DNA of 64,000 nucleotides from Citrobacter sp. Awk 4 (GCF_028069725.1 NZ_JANEWG010000017.1:21577-85576), one strand, 5' to 3'; shown: positions 45,704 through 54,154, numbered from the stretch's first letter. Translations and numbers: made by a program. The notes: generated from the letters alone by a model not told the origin.

Positions 45704-47194
45704 ATGAAATTGCAACATAAAGCGCTCAGGCACTTTATCTACGCAAGCGTCATCGTCCTGACCTCTTCTTTCCTAGTTTATGAGCTTATTGCCAGTAACA
45801 AGGCGATGAACGCGTATATGCGTTACATCATTGAGAAAGCGGATTCCTCTTTTCTGTATGATAAATATAAAAATCAGAGTATTGCCGCCCATTTAATGCG
45901 TACGTTCGCCTCGCCTAAAACACCGGTTACGGCAGAGGAGAAAAACGCCTTTTGCGATGCCTTTGAGACCCTCAATGATACGCACGGGCTCAACCTCACG
46001 GCGCATAATTACCCTGCGCTACACGGCACCTTGCAGACTGCTGCCGATCGCTGCACGGATCAACTCGATGACGTGTTCTTGCTACCGGCCTTCGATCAGG
46101 CAGTGAATGTCAATCGTCAACACGTGGATTTCAATCAGGGTCTGGGAACGCTCGAATATAAATTCCGTTATTACTTCGACCTGAAAAATCACTACATTTA
46201 TTTTTACGATCTCGTCAATTCACGAAAGTTTTATATGCAACACTGGTCTTTTCTACAAAATAAAACTCTCGGCATTGACCAGAAAGATCTCGATAATTTA
46301 TTTACCGGACGCACGGTTATTTCCAGCATCTATCATGACGATCTCACACAAAAGAAAGTGATGAGTTTTTTAACGCCGGTCTATTTATCCGGAAAGTTGA
46401 AAGGCATGGTGATGGTAGATATTAACCAGGATAATCTGAAAAATATTTTTTATACCGATGACCGCCCCCTGGTCTGGCGTTATCTGAATGTGATGCTGGC
46501 AGATATCGAATCAGGAAACACGATCGATATTCACCAAAGTGAAAGCGATCTCTATCCGTATGTTCAGTATATTCATAACATTCCTGGTGGAATGCGTGTC
46601 ACGCTGTCCCTCGATCTAATGTACTTTGTCGTCTCTTCCTGGAAGCTTTTTGCCGTCTACCTGTTGGCTACTGCACTGCTACTGAATATGGTCAGAATGC
46701 ATTTTCGTCTGTATCACAACGTCACACGTGAAAATATCAGCGACGCCATGACGGGGCTTTATAATCGAAAAATATTAACGCCTACCCTTGAGCTACGCTT
46801 ACAACGACTGGTGAAATCAGGTACGCCAGTGACATTTATCGCCATTGATTGCGATAAATTGAAAATGATCAACGATACCCAAGGGCATCAGGAAGGTGAC
46901 CGGACGATTACGATCCTCGCAAAGTCCATTGAAGCCTCCATTCGTAAAAGCGATTACGCCATCCGTCTTGGTGGCGATGAATTCTGCATTATCCTTATTG
47001 ATTATGCTGCCCACACAGCCAATACACTGCCAATTCGGATCACTAAAAATCTGCAAATTATCGCCCACGAAAGAGAGATCAGTTTTTCCTGGGGAATTTA
47101 TTCAATGCTGGAAAATGACACCATTGATGATGCATATCAGGCTTGCGATGCGCAACTCTATCTCAACAAACAACAAAAGCGGGATCGTTCATGA
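45704..47194 (+). CDS. dgcJ: YeaJ (DgcJ), membrane diguanylate cyclase
   Basis: Makes cyclic-di-GMP; in E. coli it influences motility. The 496-residue protein has an N-terminal membrane anchor (about 12-28), a large extracytoplasmic sensor region (about 30-305), a second membrane segment (about 308-330) and a C-terminal GGDEF domain with GGDEF at 423-427. RKSD upstream fits the RxxD I-site. Domain order supports signal sensing outside and synthesis inside. Confidence 0.94.
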   Translation: MKLQHKALRHFIYASVIVLTSSFLVYELIASNKAMNAYMRYIIEKADSSFLYDKYKNQSIAAHLMRTFASPKTPVTAEEKNAFCDAFETLNDTHGLNLTAHNYPALHGTLQTAADRCTDQLDDVFLLPAFDQAVNVNRQHVDFNQGLGTLEYKFRYYFDLKNHYIYFYDLVNSRKFYMQHWSFLQNKTLGIDQKDLDNLFTGRTVISSIYHDDLTQKKVMSFLTPVYLSGKLKGMVMVDINQDNLKNIFYTDDRPLVWRYLNVMLADIESGNTIDIHQSESDLYPYVQYIHNIPGGMRVTLSLDLMYFVVSSWKLFAVYLLATALLLNMVRMHFRLYHNVTRENISDAMTGLYNRKILTPTLELRLQRLVKSGTPVTFIAIDCDKLKMINDTQGHQEGDRTITILAKSIEASIRKSDYAIRLGGDEFCIILIDYAAHTANTLPIRITKNLQIIAHEREISFSWGIYSMLENDTIDDAYQACDAQLYLNKQQKRDRS

Positions 47195-47237
47195 TAGTCT
47201 TTTGCATTGATTTTTCTCTGCGAAGTCAGGAGTAAAC

Positions 47238-47744
47238 ATGAACGAAGTGGTTAAAGGCGCCGCGACACATCAGCGTTTGATTGCCTTATTATCACAGGAA
47301 GGGGCACGCTGGCGCGAAGTCAGCCATGAACCCGTGGGCAAATGTGAAGCGGTTTCTGAAATCCGCGGTACCGCACTGGGCCAGGGTGCAAAAGCATTGG
47401 TCTGCAAAGTAAAAGGCAATGGCGTCAACCAGCACGTACTGGCTATTCTTTCTGCCGATCAGCAGGCCGATCTCGCTCAACTGGCAACCCATCTGGGTGG
47501 TTTACGCGCCTCCCTTGCCAGCCCGGCAGAAGTTGATGAACTGACAGGCTGCGTCTTTGGCGCGATCCCCCCCTTCAGCTTCCATCCTAAGCTGAAACTG
47601 GTCGCCGATCCGCTGCTGTTCGAGCGTTTTAGCGAGATAGCGTTTAATGCAGGCGTGCTGGAAAAATCCGTCATTCTGAAGACGGAAGATTACCTTCGCA
47701 TCGCCCGGCCAGAGCTGATCACATTCCGTTGTACGTCATCGTGA
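47238..47744 (+). CDS. yeaK: YeaK, YbaK/ProX-type aminoacyl-tRNA deacylase
   Basis: Trans-editing protein; E. coli YeaK hydrolyses mischarged aminoacyl-tRNAs with small side chains such as Ser and Thr. The 168-residue protein has the YbaK-domain segments GKCEAVSEIRGTALGQGAKA (split near 36) and FGAIPPFSFHPKLKLVADP. Convergent yoaI begins one base past its stop. Confidence 0.93.
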   Translation: MNEVVKGAATHQRLIALLSQEGARWREVSHEPVGKCEAVSEIRGTALGQGAKALVCKVKGNGVNQHVLAILSADQQADLAQLATHLGGLRASLASPAEVDELTGCVFGAIPPFSFHPKLKLVADPLLFERFSEIAFNAGVLEKSVILKTEDYLRIARPELITFRCTSS

Positions 47745-47745
47745 A

Positions 47746-47850
47746 TTAGTGGCTCCTTTCGAGGAGTAGCACTGAAATCACAATAACGATGGCAATAGCA
47801 AAAAAGGAAGAGGTAATGATCAGCGTTTCAATAAACAGGTGATCGTTCAT
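47746..47850 (-). CDS. yoaI: YoaI, 34-residue membrane protein
   Basis: Tiny single-pass membrane protein; in E. coli yoaI is expressed under low magnesium via PhoP and low phosphate. The minus strand reads [20 protein letters not shown] then a hydrophobic stretch and LLLERSH, nearly identical in length and pattern to E. coli YoaI. The ATG at 47850 follows GGTGAAA. Function remains poorly defined. Confidence 0.88.
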   Translation of the reverse strand: MNDHLFIETLIITSSFFAIAIVIVISVLLLERSH

Positions 47851-47986
47851 GGTTTCACCCCGTGGTGACAAAAATGACAACTCACGTGTTATTGATAAAG
47901 TAACTACATGACACTGTAATGACAGCCTCTTCTGTTTAAAAATCGGCCTCTGGCATTCGCCTAAAAATAAAACCCATTAATAAAAA

Positions 47987-48038
47987 AAGCCTGTTCAGCC
48001 GCGCATTTACGCGTACAGTAAGCAGGCTTATTTTTTTT
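47987..48038 (+). terminator. Leader terminator/attenuator-like hairpin upstream of yeaL
   Basis: AAGCCTG pairs with a downstream CAGGCTT around a long internal region that itself can pair (GCGC...GCGT), followed by about eight T. It ends 16 bases before yeaL. No plus-strand gene ends here since yeaK is 240 bases upstream and convergent with yoaI, so a conditional terminator in a yeaL leader is plausible. Confidence 0.65.
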
Positions 48039-48053
48039 GGCAAGGAAACCCCG

Positions 48054-48500
48054 ATGTTTGATGTCACTCTGCTGATCCTACTCGGACTGGCGGCTCTCGG
48101 CTTTGTTAGCCATAACACCACTGTCGCCGTTTCAATTCTGGTGCTGATTATCGTCCGCGTGACCCCGCTAAATACCTTTTTTCCGTGGATTGAGAAACAG
48201 GGTCTCACAGTGGGGATTATTATTCTGACCATTGGCGTGATGGCTCCCATCGCCAGCGGAACACTTCCCCCCTCCACGCTGATCCACTCCTTTGTGAACT
48301 GGAAATCACTGGTTGCTATTGCTGTGGGCGTCTTTGTCTCGTGGTTAGGGGGACGCGGCGTAACGCTGATGGGCAGTCAGCCACAACTTGTCGCCGGACT
48401 GCTGGTGGGAACCGTACTCGGCGTCGCCCTGTTTCGCGGAGTACCGGTCGGTCCACTTATTGCGGCGGGACTGGTTTCGCTGATCGTTGGGAAGCAGTAG
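48054..48500 (+). CDS. yeaL: YeaL, UPF0756 (DUF441) membrane protein
   Basis: Inner-membrane protein of unknown function with four hydrophobic segments in 148 residues, including SIGL-type repeats ([20 protein letters not shown] and [16 protein letters not shown]). AAGGAAA precedes the ATG. Its last 44 bases overlap the convergent nimR. Confidence 0.93.
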   Translation: MFDVTLLILLGLAALGFVSHNTTVAVSILVLIIVRVTPLNTFFPWIEKQGLTVGIIILTIGVMAPIASGTLPPSTLIHSFVNWKSLVAIAVGVFVSWLGGRGVTLMGSQPQLVAGLLVGTVLGVALFRGVPVGPLIAAGLVSLIVGKQ

Positions 48501-49275
48501 TCAATCCCGTCAGATAACGGCCTGGGGTTTGTCCCAGGCCTTTTTTAAACATGGTGATAAATGCCGTTGTGGAATCATAACCCAGCGTTTGCGCCACCTG
48601 TTGAACACTCTGCCCGTCAATCAGCGCCTGTAGCGCCAGGATAAGCTGTAACTGATGGCGCCAGCGACGAAAACTGAGCCCAGTCTCCTTCACAACCAAC
48701 CGTGCAAGATTACGCTCGCTCATGGCGAACTCACTGGCCCACTGCCCCAGCGTCTGCCATTGGGCGGGCTCACGTGCCATCGTCGCCACCATTCGACGAA
48801 TTTTCGGATGCCCGGAGACTGGCAGTTGCATCTGCTCCTGGGGTTGCTGTGGAAGTTCATCAAACAGCACCTGCGTCAGTCGCTGTGTGGTCGGTTCTGT
48901 ACGCTGAAGATCCGATCTGTCGGCCAACGCTAAGATCAGCTCCCGGCACAGCGGGGCAATTTTCAATGTGCAGCAGCGTTCTGGCATTTTTACCGCCTGC
49001 GGCTCTATAAACAAAAAACAGAGCTCAGCCCCGGCGGTAACATGGTTGCTGTGTGCAATTCCACCGGGAATCCAGACAGCGTACTGCGGCGGCACCATCC
49101 ACATTGCATTTTCGACTTCGCAGGTGATAGCGCCATGCTGGGCGAGGATCAGTTGCCCCTTGCGGTGCTGATGCAACGGGCTAAACAGTTCGTCTTCTCT
49201 GGCGCGGATACAAAACGCAACGGCGACATCGTGGTGAAGATCGGGCTGATAGCCATCCAGTCTCAAACCAATCAT
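48457..49275 (-). CDS. nimR: NimR (YeaM), AraC-family repressor of nimT
   Basis: Regulator of the adjacent 2-nitroimidazole exporter in E. coli. The 272-residue protein has an N-terminal cupin ([10 protein letters not shown]) and a C-terminal AraC helix-turn-helix pair ([26 protein letters not shown]). The start is ATG at 49275; an adjacent TTG is also in frame. It is divergent from nimT across a 99-base interval, which must hold both promoters and the operator. Confidence 0.92.
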   Translation of the reverse strand: MIGLRLDGYQPDLHHDVAVAFCIRAREDELFSPLHQHRKGQLILAQHGAITCEVENAMWMVPPQYAVWIPGGIAHSNHVTAGAELCFLFIEPQAVKMPERCCTLKIAPLCRELILALADRSDLQRTEPTTQRLTQVLFDELPQQPQEQMQLPVSGHPKIRRMVATMAREPAQWQTLGQWASEFAMSERNLARLVVKETGLSFRRWRHQLQLILALQALIDGQSVQQVAQTLGYDSTTAFITMFKKGLGQTPGRYLTGLTTASQRSAKPVPPQ

Positions 49276-49374
49276 CAATTTGTCCGATTTTAGCGATAAT
49301 CTGTCATTTTAGCTTGATTCATCCCGCCTGTAAAAACGCTAAGGTAGCGCCTCGCCTGACACGATGAGAAGACA

Positions 49375-50562
49375 ATGACCCTATCACCTTCATTACACGG
49401 CAAAAATACTGCCTTATTGATTGCCGGTATCCTGATGATTGCCACTACGCTGCGCGTTACCTTCACCGGTGCGGCGCCACTGCTGGAGGCTATCCGTACG
49501 GATTACGGACTGACGACCGCCCAAACCGGTCTTCTGACCACCCTACCGTTACTGGCCTTTGCGCTGGTTTCGCCTCTGGCGGCGCTTATCGCTCGCCGGT
49601 ATGGGATGGAGCGCAGTTTGTTTGCCGCCATGTTGCTGATCTGCCTCGGGATCACCGTACGATCGCTCCCCGCAACAGGCTTTTTATATAGCGGAACCGC
49701 CATCATTGGTTGCGGCATTGCCCTCGGCAATGTGCTGTTGCCTGGGCTAATCAAGCGTGATTTTTCGCAGTATGTGGCAAAACTCACCGGCGCGTATTCA
49801 CTCACAATGGGTGCTGCTGCCGCGCTTGGGTCTGCTCTGGTTGTGCCATTGGCGCTACACGGATTTGGCTGGCGCGGCGCACTATTTATGCTGATGGCCT
49901 TCCCGTTACTGGCCTTATTCATCTGGCTACCGCAATGGCGCAATACCGCCCAGGCCACTCTGAGTACCTCCAGAGCGTTGCACACGCGCAGTATCTGGCG
50001 TTCGGCCCTTGCCTGGCAGGTCACACTGTTTCTGGGAATTAACTCGTTGATTTATTACGTTATCATCGGCTGGTTGCCTGCGATTTTGATAAGCCAGGGT
50101 TACAGCGAATCGCAGGCGGGCTCCGTTCACGGTTTGTTGCAACTGGCAACCGCCGCACCAGGGCTGCTGATCCCCCTCATCCTGCACCGATTGAACGATC
50201 AGCGCGGTATTGCCGCCGGGGTGTCGTTAATGTGCGCGATGGGTACCGCCGGATTCTGGCTGATGCCGGGGCAGGCGGTGCTGTGGACGCTGCTGTTTGG
50301 ATTTGGCTCAGGGGCCACGATGATCCTGGGACTGACCTTTATCGGCCTGCGTGCCCGCTCTGCACACCAGGCCGCCGCGCTTTCGGGCATGGCGCAATCG
50401 GTCGGTTACTTGCTTGCGGCATGCGGCCCACCGTTGATGGGTAAAATTCACGACGCCCGCGGAGACTGGCGCATTCCGCTGGTGATGGTAGCGGTGTTAT
50501 CTCTGGTTATGGCTGTGTTCGGATTCTGCGCCGGGAGAAACCGGGAGATCGCCACACAATAA
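49375..50562 (+). CDS. nimT: NimT (YeaN), MFS transporter, 2-nitroimidazole exporter
   Basis: Major facilitator superfamily transporter of the CynX/NimT group, which exports 2-nitroimidazole in E. coli. The 395-residue protein has 12 hydrophobic segments and the loop 2-3 pattern ALIARRYGMERSLFA. It is divergently paired with its regulator nimR. Confidence 0.93.
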   Translation: MTLSPSLHGKNTALLIAGILMIATTLRVTFTGAAPLLEAIRTDYGLTTAQTGLLTTLPLLAFALVSPLAALIARRYGMERSLFAAMLLICLGITVRSLPATGFLYSGTAIIGCGIALGNVLLPGLIKRDFSQYVAKLTGAYSLTMGAAAALGSALVVPLALHGFGWRGALFMLMAFPLLALFIWLPQWRNTAQATLSTSRALHTRSIWRSALAWQVTLFLGINSLIYYVIIGWLPAILISQGYSESQAGSVHGLLQLATAAPGLLIPLILHRLNDQRGIAAGVSLMCAMGTAGFWLMPGQAVLWTLLFGFGSGATMILGLTFIGLRARSAHQAAALSGMAQSVGYLLAACGPPLMGKIHDARGDWRIPLVMVAVLSLVMAVFGFCAGRNREIATQ

Positions 50563-50566
50563 CGTA

Positions 50567-50596
50567 CCGGGCAGGCATCCTGGCCTGCCCTTTTGT
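50567..50596 (+). terminator. Bidirectional terminator between nimT and the amidotransferase-like gene
   Basis: GGGCAGGC and GCCTGCCC form an eight-base stem followed by TTTTGTTT on the plus strand. It fills the 34 bases between convergent genes. Confidence 0.88.
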
Positions 50597-51304
50597 TTAC
50601 CCTCTTGCGACCCGCAACATCGCCTGCACCAACGGCACCAGTTTGCCAGTGAGCGCGCCACGTTCATGTTGAAAGAGCGTGCCGACAAAAAACGGATGCG
50701 TCACCAGTTCAATAGCGCGAATCTCTCCGGCTTCATCCCAGCCGGTCACCCGCAGATCGCCACGTTCAAGTTCAGCGGTAAATTCTTCAGACACGCCGTA
50801 ATTGCAGTGATAGCCCTCAGAGATCACCTTCTGCCCATACGCTTTGGCGATCAACGTATTCGCCCGCAGTTCGATAGCAGCGGTTTTTTCTACCAGAGAA
50901 CAGGTCAGTGGTGCAATCACCATCCGGCCTGAAGTATCCGTCTCAGCGTGTGCGGCATCGTGCCAGCCCATCACATTACGCGCATACTCCAGAATAGCGT
51001 GCTGAAAGCCGCCACAGGTTCCCAGAAAAGGAATGCTATTTTCCCGCGCATAGCGAATCGCGATCAACGCGCCTTCCGTATTCTGATACGGGCTGCCGGG
51101 CACTACCCAAATCGCATCGTAACCCACCAGATCTTCAGCACTACTGATATCAGACGTCGTCAGCCAGTCGTAGTCGGCCATGAGCTCCAGCACAGCGGCG
51201 GCGTCATCAATCGCCAGGGGAATAGCCTGATGCGCCACGATCTCTGGGTTGTAATCACCCACCAGCGCGATGCGTAGCGTATCTTTAACAGGGGAGAATT
51301 CCAT
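50597..51304 (-). CDS. CTP-synthase C-terminal-like (class I glutamine amidotransferase fold) protein
   Basis: The 235-residue protein resembles only the glutaminase half of CTP synthase, a group annotated as CTP synthase C-terminal region-related (seleno)protein, of which some members use selenocysteine. The nucleophile elbow is GTCGGFQH (codon TGT, so Cys). Aligned on the downstream THPFF motif, the CTP-synthase catalytic FHPE reads FQHE here, so the His is replaced by Gln. Independent glutaminase activity is therefore doubtful. The ATG at 51304 follows AAGGA; a longer in-frame start exists. It is not in this place in E. coli K-12. Function unknown. Confidence 0.88.
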   Translation of the reverse strand: MEFSPVKDTLRIALVGDYNPEIVAHQAIPLAIDDAAAVLELMADYDWLTTSDISSAEDLVGYDAIWVVPGSPYQNTEGALIAIRYARENSIPFLGTCGGFQHAILEYARNVMGWHDAAHAETDTSGRMVIAPLTCSLVEKTAAIELRANTLIAKAYGQKVISEGYHCNYGVSEEFTAELERGDLRVTGWDEAGEIRAIELVTHPFFVGTLFQHERGALTGKLVPLVQAMLRVARG

Positions 51305-51504
51305 GAGGAGTTCCTTATGCCAGGACAATGAGGGACAACATAAGGAATCTCAAACTACCGATCTTTTGTGGTTATCACAATCCCTTAATTTAGGGGGCGT
51401 CACCGTCAGGTGCTATGATTTCCGTGCTGGTATCAGTATGGCATGCTCTGTTTTATGGCAATAATCTGGATGGGTTAACCCGCCGAATGGATAAGAGGGG
51501 AAAC

Positions 51505-51852
51505 ATGAAGATTCAGTGCAAACGCGTTTATGATCCGGTAGATCAAAACGACGGATATCGCGTCCTTGTCGACAGATTGTGGCCACGCGGGATCAAAAAA
51601 TCGGATCTTGCGTGTGATGAGTGGGATAAAGCCCTTACGCCGTCGACCGAACTGCGTAAAGCCTTTCACGCTGACGCTATCGATTTCAAACACTTTTCAG
51701 AACAATACCGCGCGGAACTGGCACCACACGCGCAGGAAGGCCAACGGCTGGCGGACATTGCCCGCCAGCAAACGCTCACGCTGCTGTATTCAGCGAAAAA
51801 CACTGAGCAAAATCATGCACTGGTGTTGGCCGAGTGGTTACGCGGTTTTTAA
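51505..51852 (+). CDS. yeaO: YeaO, DUF488 protein
   Basis: Small protein of the DUF488 family with unknown activity. The 115 residues contain the family motifs RVLVDRLWPRGI and LTLLYSAKNTEQNHALVL. GAGGGG precedes the ATG at 51505; an in-frame start 30 codons upstream has no support. Confidence 0.93.
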   Translation: MKIQCKRVYDPVDQNDGYRVLVDRLWPRGIKKSDLACDEWDKALTPSTELRKAFHADAIDFKHFSEQYRAELAPHAQEGQRLADIARQQTLTLLYSAKNTEQNHALVLAEWLRGF

Positions 51853-51857
51853 TGTAC

Positions 51858-52109
51858 TCACTGGTTGGTTGGGTGGTCTCTTCGCCAGAGCGCCCACTCA
51901 TCGATAACTTCCCCGCCAGGCAGTTTGCAGTCTGCACGCGCGCCTTGCGGGGTCTGTACCGGCACGAGCGTCCCGCCTTTTTGTTCGCAATAGACTGCAG
52001 CAGGATTCGCCATAGCGACCTGAGGGGGTTTAGGGGCATCAGGCAGTGTTGAAGATGAACATGCAGCCAGTCCCAGTACACAAGGCAGCACAGCAAGAAT
52101 GAATTTCAT
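51858..52109 (-). CDS. yoaF: YoaF, DUF333 outer-membrane lipoprotein
   Basis: Predicted lipoprotein of unknown function. The 83-residue protein has a signal peptide with lipobox LAAC (Cys17) and a DUF333 core (MANPAAVYCEQKGGTL, then CKLPGGEVIDEWALWRR). It is convergent with yeaO. Confidence 0.92.
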   Translation of the reverse strand: MKFILAVLPCVLGLAACSSSTLPDAPKPPQVAMANPAAVYCEQKGGTLVPVQTPQGARADCKLPGGEVIDEWALWRRDHPTNQ

Positions 52110-52308
52110 ATAAACTCCCATTAACGCATTATCCGCACAGGGTAACCCGTCTGATAAGGCATCTCCATGTTTTATTAGCATCTTTTCCCTGTTACTCACT
52201 GTCTGGCAGCACAGATACATTTCATCTTTCACAGTGATGCCCTATCATGCCCGTTAACGTCGAAATTTTTAGCACGCTGTGCCATTCATCAGGGAGTACC
52301 TCCGCGTC

Positions 52309-53322
52309 ATGTCAGATATGATCCTTGCCCGCGTTTCGCAATCACTTGTCACCGAACAGTCCCTTGAAAGCCTGGTTCGGCAACTTCTGGAGATGCTGGA
52401 GATGGTGACCGAAATGGAATCGACCTATCTGACGAAAGTGGATCTTGACGCCCGTTTGCAACACATTTTATATGCCCGTAACAGTAAGCAGATGCACATT
52501 CCAGAAGGATTATCCGTGCCCTGGGATGAAACATTGTGTAAACGCGCAATAGACGATAATTGTTTTTACAGTGATAACATTCCCGAGCGCTGGCCGGATT
52601 GCGCCGCCGCCCAGGCGCTGGAAATCACCACATTTTTAAGTACACCGGTTCATCTTCCGGATGGCACGTTTTACGGCACGCTGTGCGCCACCAGTAAGCA
52701 GCAACATAAGTTGAGTCACCGTGGAGAACAGGTGTTGCATCTGTTTGCCGGACTCATCGCCCAGTATATTCAGAAAGAGTCGCTGGTTTCTCAACTGCAA
52801 GCGGCCAATGCGGCGCTTATCGCGTACTCGTATACTGATGCGCTCACCCGCTTACCAAACCGGCGGGCCATTTTTGAGAATATGAACTCACTGTTCTCAC
52901 TGGCCAGCCATTTGAATCGCAACGTTATTGTGGCGTATATCGATCTGGATCATTTTAAACAGATCAACGATCGCTATGGGCACGAAGCTGGCGACCAGTT
53001 TTTAATCCAGGTCGGTCAGCGCCTGACCGACTGGCGCAGCGAACACGATATTATTGGCCGCTTAGGCGGCGATGAGTTTCTGGCGGTGTGTCTTGCCGAT
53101 GAAAATGAGCTCAGTCTGCAAACGCTAAAAGACCGCCTGCAGCAGCAAATTCGCGGGGAATACCAGATAGAGGGAGAGGTTCTGTTTTATCCTTGCGCCA
53201 GCCTGGGCGTTATTGAAGTTAATCCTCGTGAGACGGACGTTGACAGCGCCCTTCACGCTGCGGATAGCGCCATGTATCAGGATAAAAAACGCAAAGATAA
53301 AACCCCTTTTGTCACGCACTGA
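52309..53322 (+). CDS. dgcP: YeaP (DgcP), GAF-GGDEF diguanylate cyclase
   Basis: Cytoplasmic cyclic-di-GMP synthase with an N-terminal GAF sensor (about 10-160) and a GGDEF domain with GGDEF at 253-257. The position for the inhibitory RxxD reads SEHD, so product inhibition through that site is not expected. The 337-residue frame begins at the ATG at 52309, matching E. coli MSDQIIARVSQSL. Confidence 0.94.
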   Translation: MSDMILARVSQSLVTEQSLESLVRQLLEMLEMVTEMESTYLTKVDLDARLQHILYARNSKQMHIPEGLSVPWDETLCKRAIDDNCFYSDNIPERWPDCAAAQALEITTFLSTPVHLPDGTFYGTLCATSKQQHKLSHRGEQVLHLFAGLIAQYIQKESLVSQLQAANAALIAYSYTDALTRLPNRRAIFENMNSLFSLASHLNRNVIVAYIDLDHFKQINDRYGHEAGDQFLIQVGQRLTDWRSEHDIIGRLGGDEFLAVCLADENELSLQTLKDRLQQQIRGEYQIEGEVLFYPCASLGVIEVNPRETDVDSALHAADSAMYQDKKRKDKTPFVTH

Positions 53323-53369
53323 GCCCTGCTATTCTGGCGCGTCTTCAAATAACACAATCAGGTGGTAGC

Positions 53370-53468
53370 ATGAGATTGGGTATTGTTTTTCCTGTCGTCA
53401 TTTTTATTACAGCGGTTATTTTCTTAGCGTGGTTTTTTATTGGTGGCTACGCCGCCCCTGGGGCATAA
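53370..53468 (+). CDS. yoaK: YoaK, 32-residue membrane protein
   Basis: Tiny hydrophobic protein, MRLGIVFPVVIFITAVIFLA followed by WFFIGGYAAPGA, with one predicted membrane helix. It matches E. coli YoaK in length and sequence. GGTGG precedes the ATG. It overlaps no other gene and is followed two bases later by yoaJ; the pair follows dgcP on the same strand. Confidence 0.9.
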   Translation: MRLGIVFPVVIFITAVIFLAWFFIGGYAAPGA

Positions 53469-53470
53469 CG

Positions 53471-53545
53471 GTGAAAAAAACAACGCTTATCATGATCGGA
53501 GTGGCCATTATTGCGCTACTGGGAACGTCGCTGGGTTGGTGGTAA
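53471..53545 (+). CDS. yoaJ: YoaJ, 24-residue membrane protein
   Basis: Tiny single-helix protein starting with GTG (MKKTTLIMIGVAIIALLGTS, then LGWW). Matches E. coli YoaJ in length and ending GWW. It lies two bases after yoaK, indicating co-expression. Confidence 0.88.
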   Translation: MKKTTLIMIGVAIIALLGTSLGWW

Positions 53546-53565
53546 CGGCAGCCATTGGAAATAAT

Positions 53566-53592
53566 AAAGGCCACCGTCGGTAGCCTTTTTAT
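53566..53592 (+). terminator. Terminator after yoaJ
   Basis: AGGCCACC and GGTAGCCT form a near-perfect stem (one mismatch) followed by TTTTATAT. It sits 22 bases after yoaJ and before the convergent yeaQ end. Confidence 0.82.
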
Positions 53593-53609
53593 ATTGCGAT
53601 ATGCTTCGT

Positions 53610-53858
53610 TTAGCTTTTGATTTTTCTGTAGATAAACAGAACAACAATGGCACCAATAACGGCGACGGCAAAACTGCCAAAGTTGAAACCGTCAACTTTG
53701 CCAAATCCGAAAAATGTGCTGATCCATCCCCCTACCACGGCACCGACGACCCCGAGAATGATCGTCATAAAGAAACCACCGCCATCCTTACCAGGCATAA
53801 TCCACTTCGCCAGAATACCTGCAATAAGCCCAAAGATAATCCATGAAATAATGCCCAT
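53610..53858 (-). CDS. yeaQ: YeaQ, transglycosylase-associated (GlsB/YeaQ/YmgE) membrane protein
   Basis: Small stress-associated inner-membrane protein, in E. coli sigma-S dependent; function unknown. The 82 residues carry three hydrophobic segments with the Gly-rich GLIAGILAKWIMPGKDGGGF and GVVGAVVGGWI pattern. AGGAAAG precedes the ATG. Confidence 0.94.
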   Translation of the reverse strand: MGIISWIIFGLIAGILAKWIMPGKDGGGFFMTIILGVVGAVVGGWISTFFGFGKVDGFNFGSFAVAVIGAIVVLFIYRKIKS

Positions 53859-54010
53859 TCTTTCCTCACTTATGTTTTTACGTTAGCGATTAATTCGCTG
53901 CTAAAAAGAATAGCACATGGACAGAAAATTGAAATTTGTGATCACCATCACCTTTCAATATTTCACGTTCTCGTGTTATCCGATCAAATAAACACGCATA
54001 AAATACAGGG

Positions 54011-54039
54011 TTGAAACATTAGATGATAAGGATTATCTT
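54011..54039 (+). promoter_or_regulatory. Promoter of the RyhB-2-type sRNA
   Basis: TTGAAA (54011-54016) and TATCTT (54034-54039) are 17 bases apart, a good sigma-70 layout. The transcription start would be about 54046-54047. The -10 lies within the Fur box. Confidence 0.75.
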
Positions 54040-54043
54040 TCTC
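54025..54043 (+). promoter_or_regulatory. Fur box of the RyhB-2-type sRNA
   Basis: GATAAGGATTATCTTTCTC matches the 19-base Fur consensus at 15 positions by hand comparison. It overlaps the -10 and the spacer, so iron-loaded Fur would block transcription. Confidence 0.85.
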
Positions 54044-54046
54044 ATT

Positions 54047-54143
54047 ACCGAATGGTTGAGCAAATAACTCAGGTATTCGGTACGACATTGCTCACATTGC
54101 TTCCAGTATGTTTTGCCCGCCCCAATGAGGGCGGGCTTTTTTT
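54047..54143 (+). ncRNA. RyhB-2 (IsrE/RfrB)-type iron-responsive sRNA
   Basis: About 97 bases. The core at 54083-54109, starting CGACATTGCTCACATTGC, is identical to the E. coli RyhB seed region as I know it. The 5' hairpin is ACCGAAT (54047-54053) with ATTCGGT (54075-54081) plus an inner TGAG/CTCA pairing. The 3' end is a strong terminator: GCCCGCCC/GGGCGGGC with six-base loop and seven T. Salmonella carries its second RyhB homologue (IsrE) next to yeaQ, the same site. It should base-pair through Hfq with mRNAs for iron-using proteins. The RyhB-1 locus is not in the window. Confidence 0.9.
54115..54143 (+). terminator. Terminator of the RyhB-2-type sRNA
   Basis: GCCCGCCC and GGGCGGGC form a perfect eight-base stem with loop AATGA-type, followed by seven T. 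No protein gene on the plus strand ends here, which independently points to an RNA gene upstream. Confidence 0.92.
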
Positions 54144-54154
54144 GACATCTGCCC

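Noticed and set aside
50930..51010. Possible selenocysteine codon in the CTP-synthase-like gene
   Set aside because: The elbow codon is TGT (Cys), and no in-frame TGA is present in the gene.
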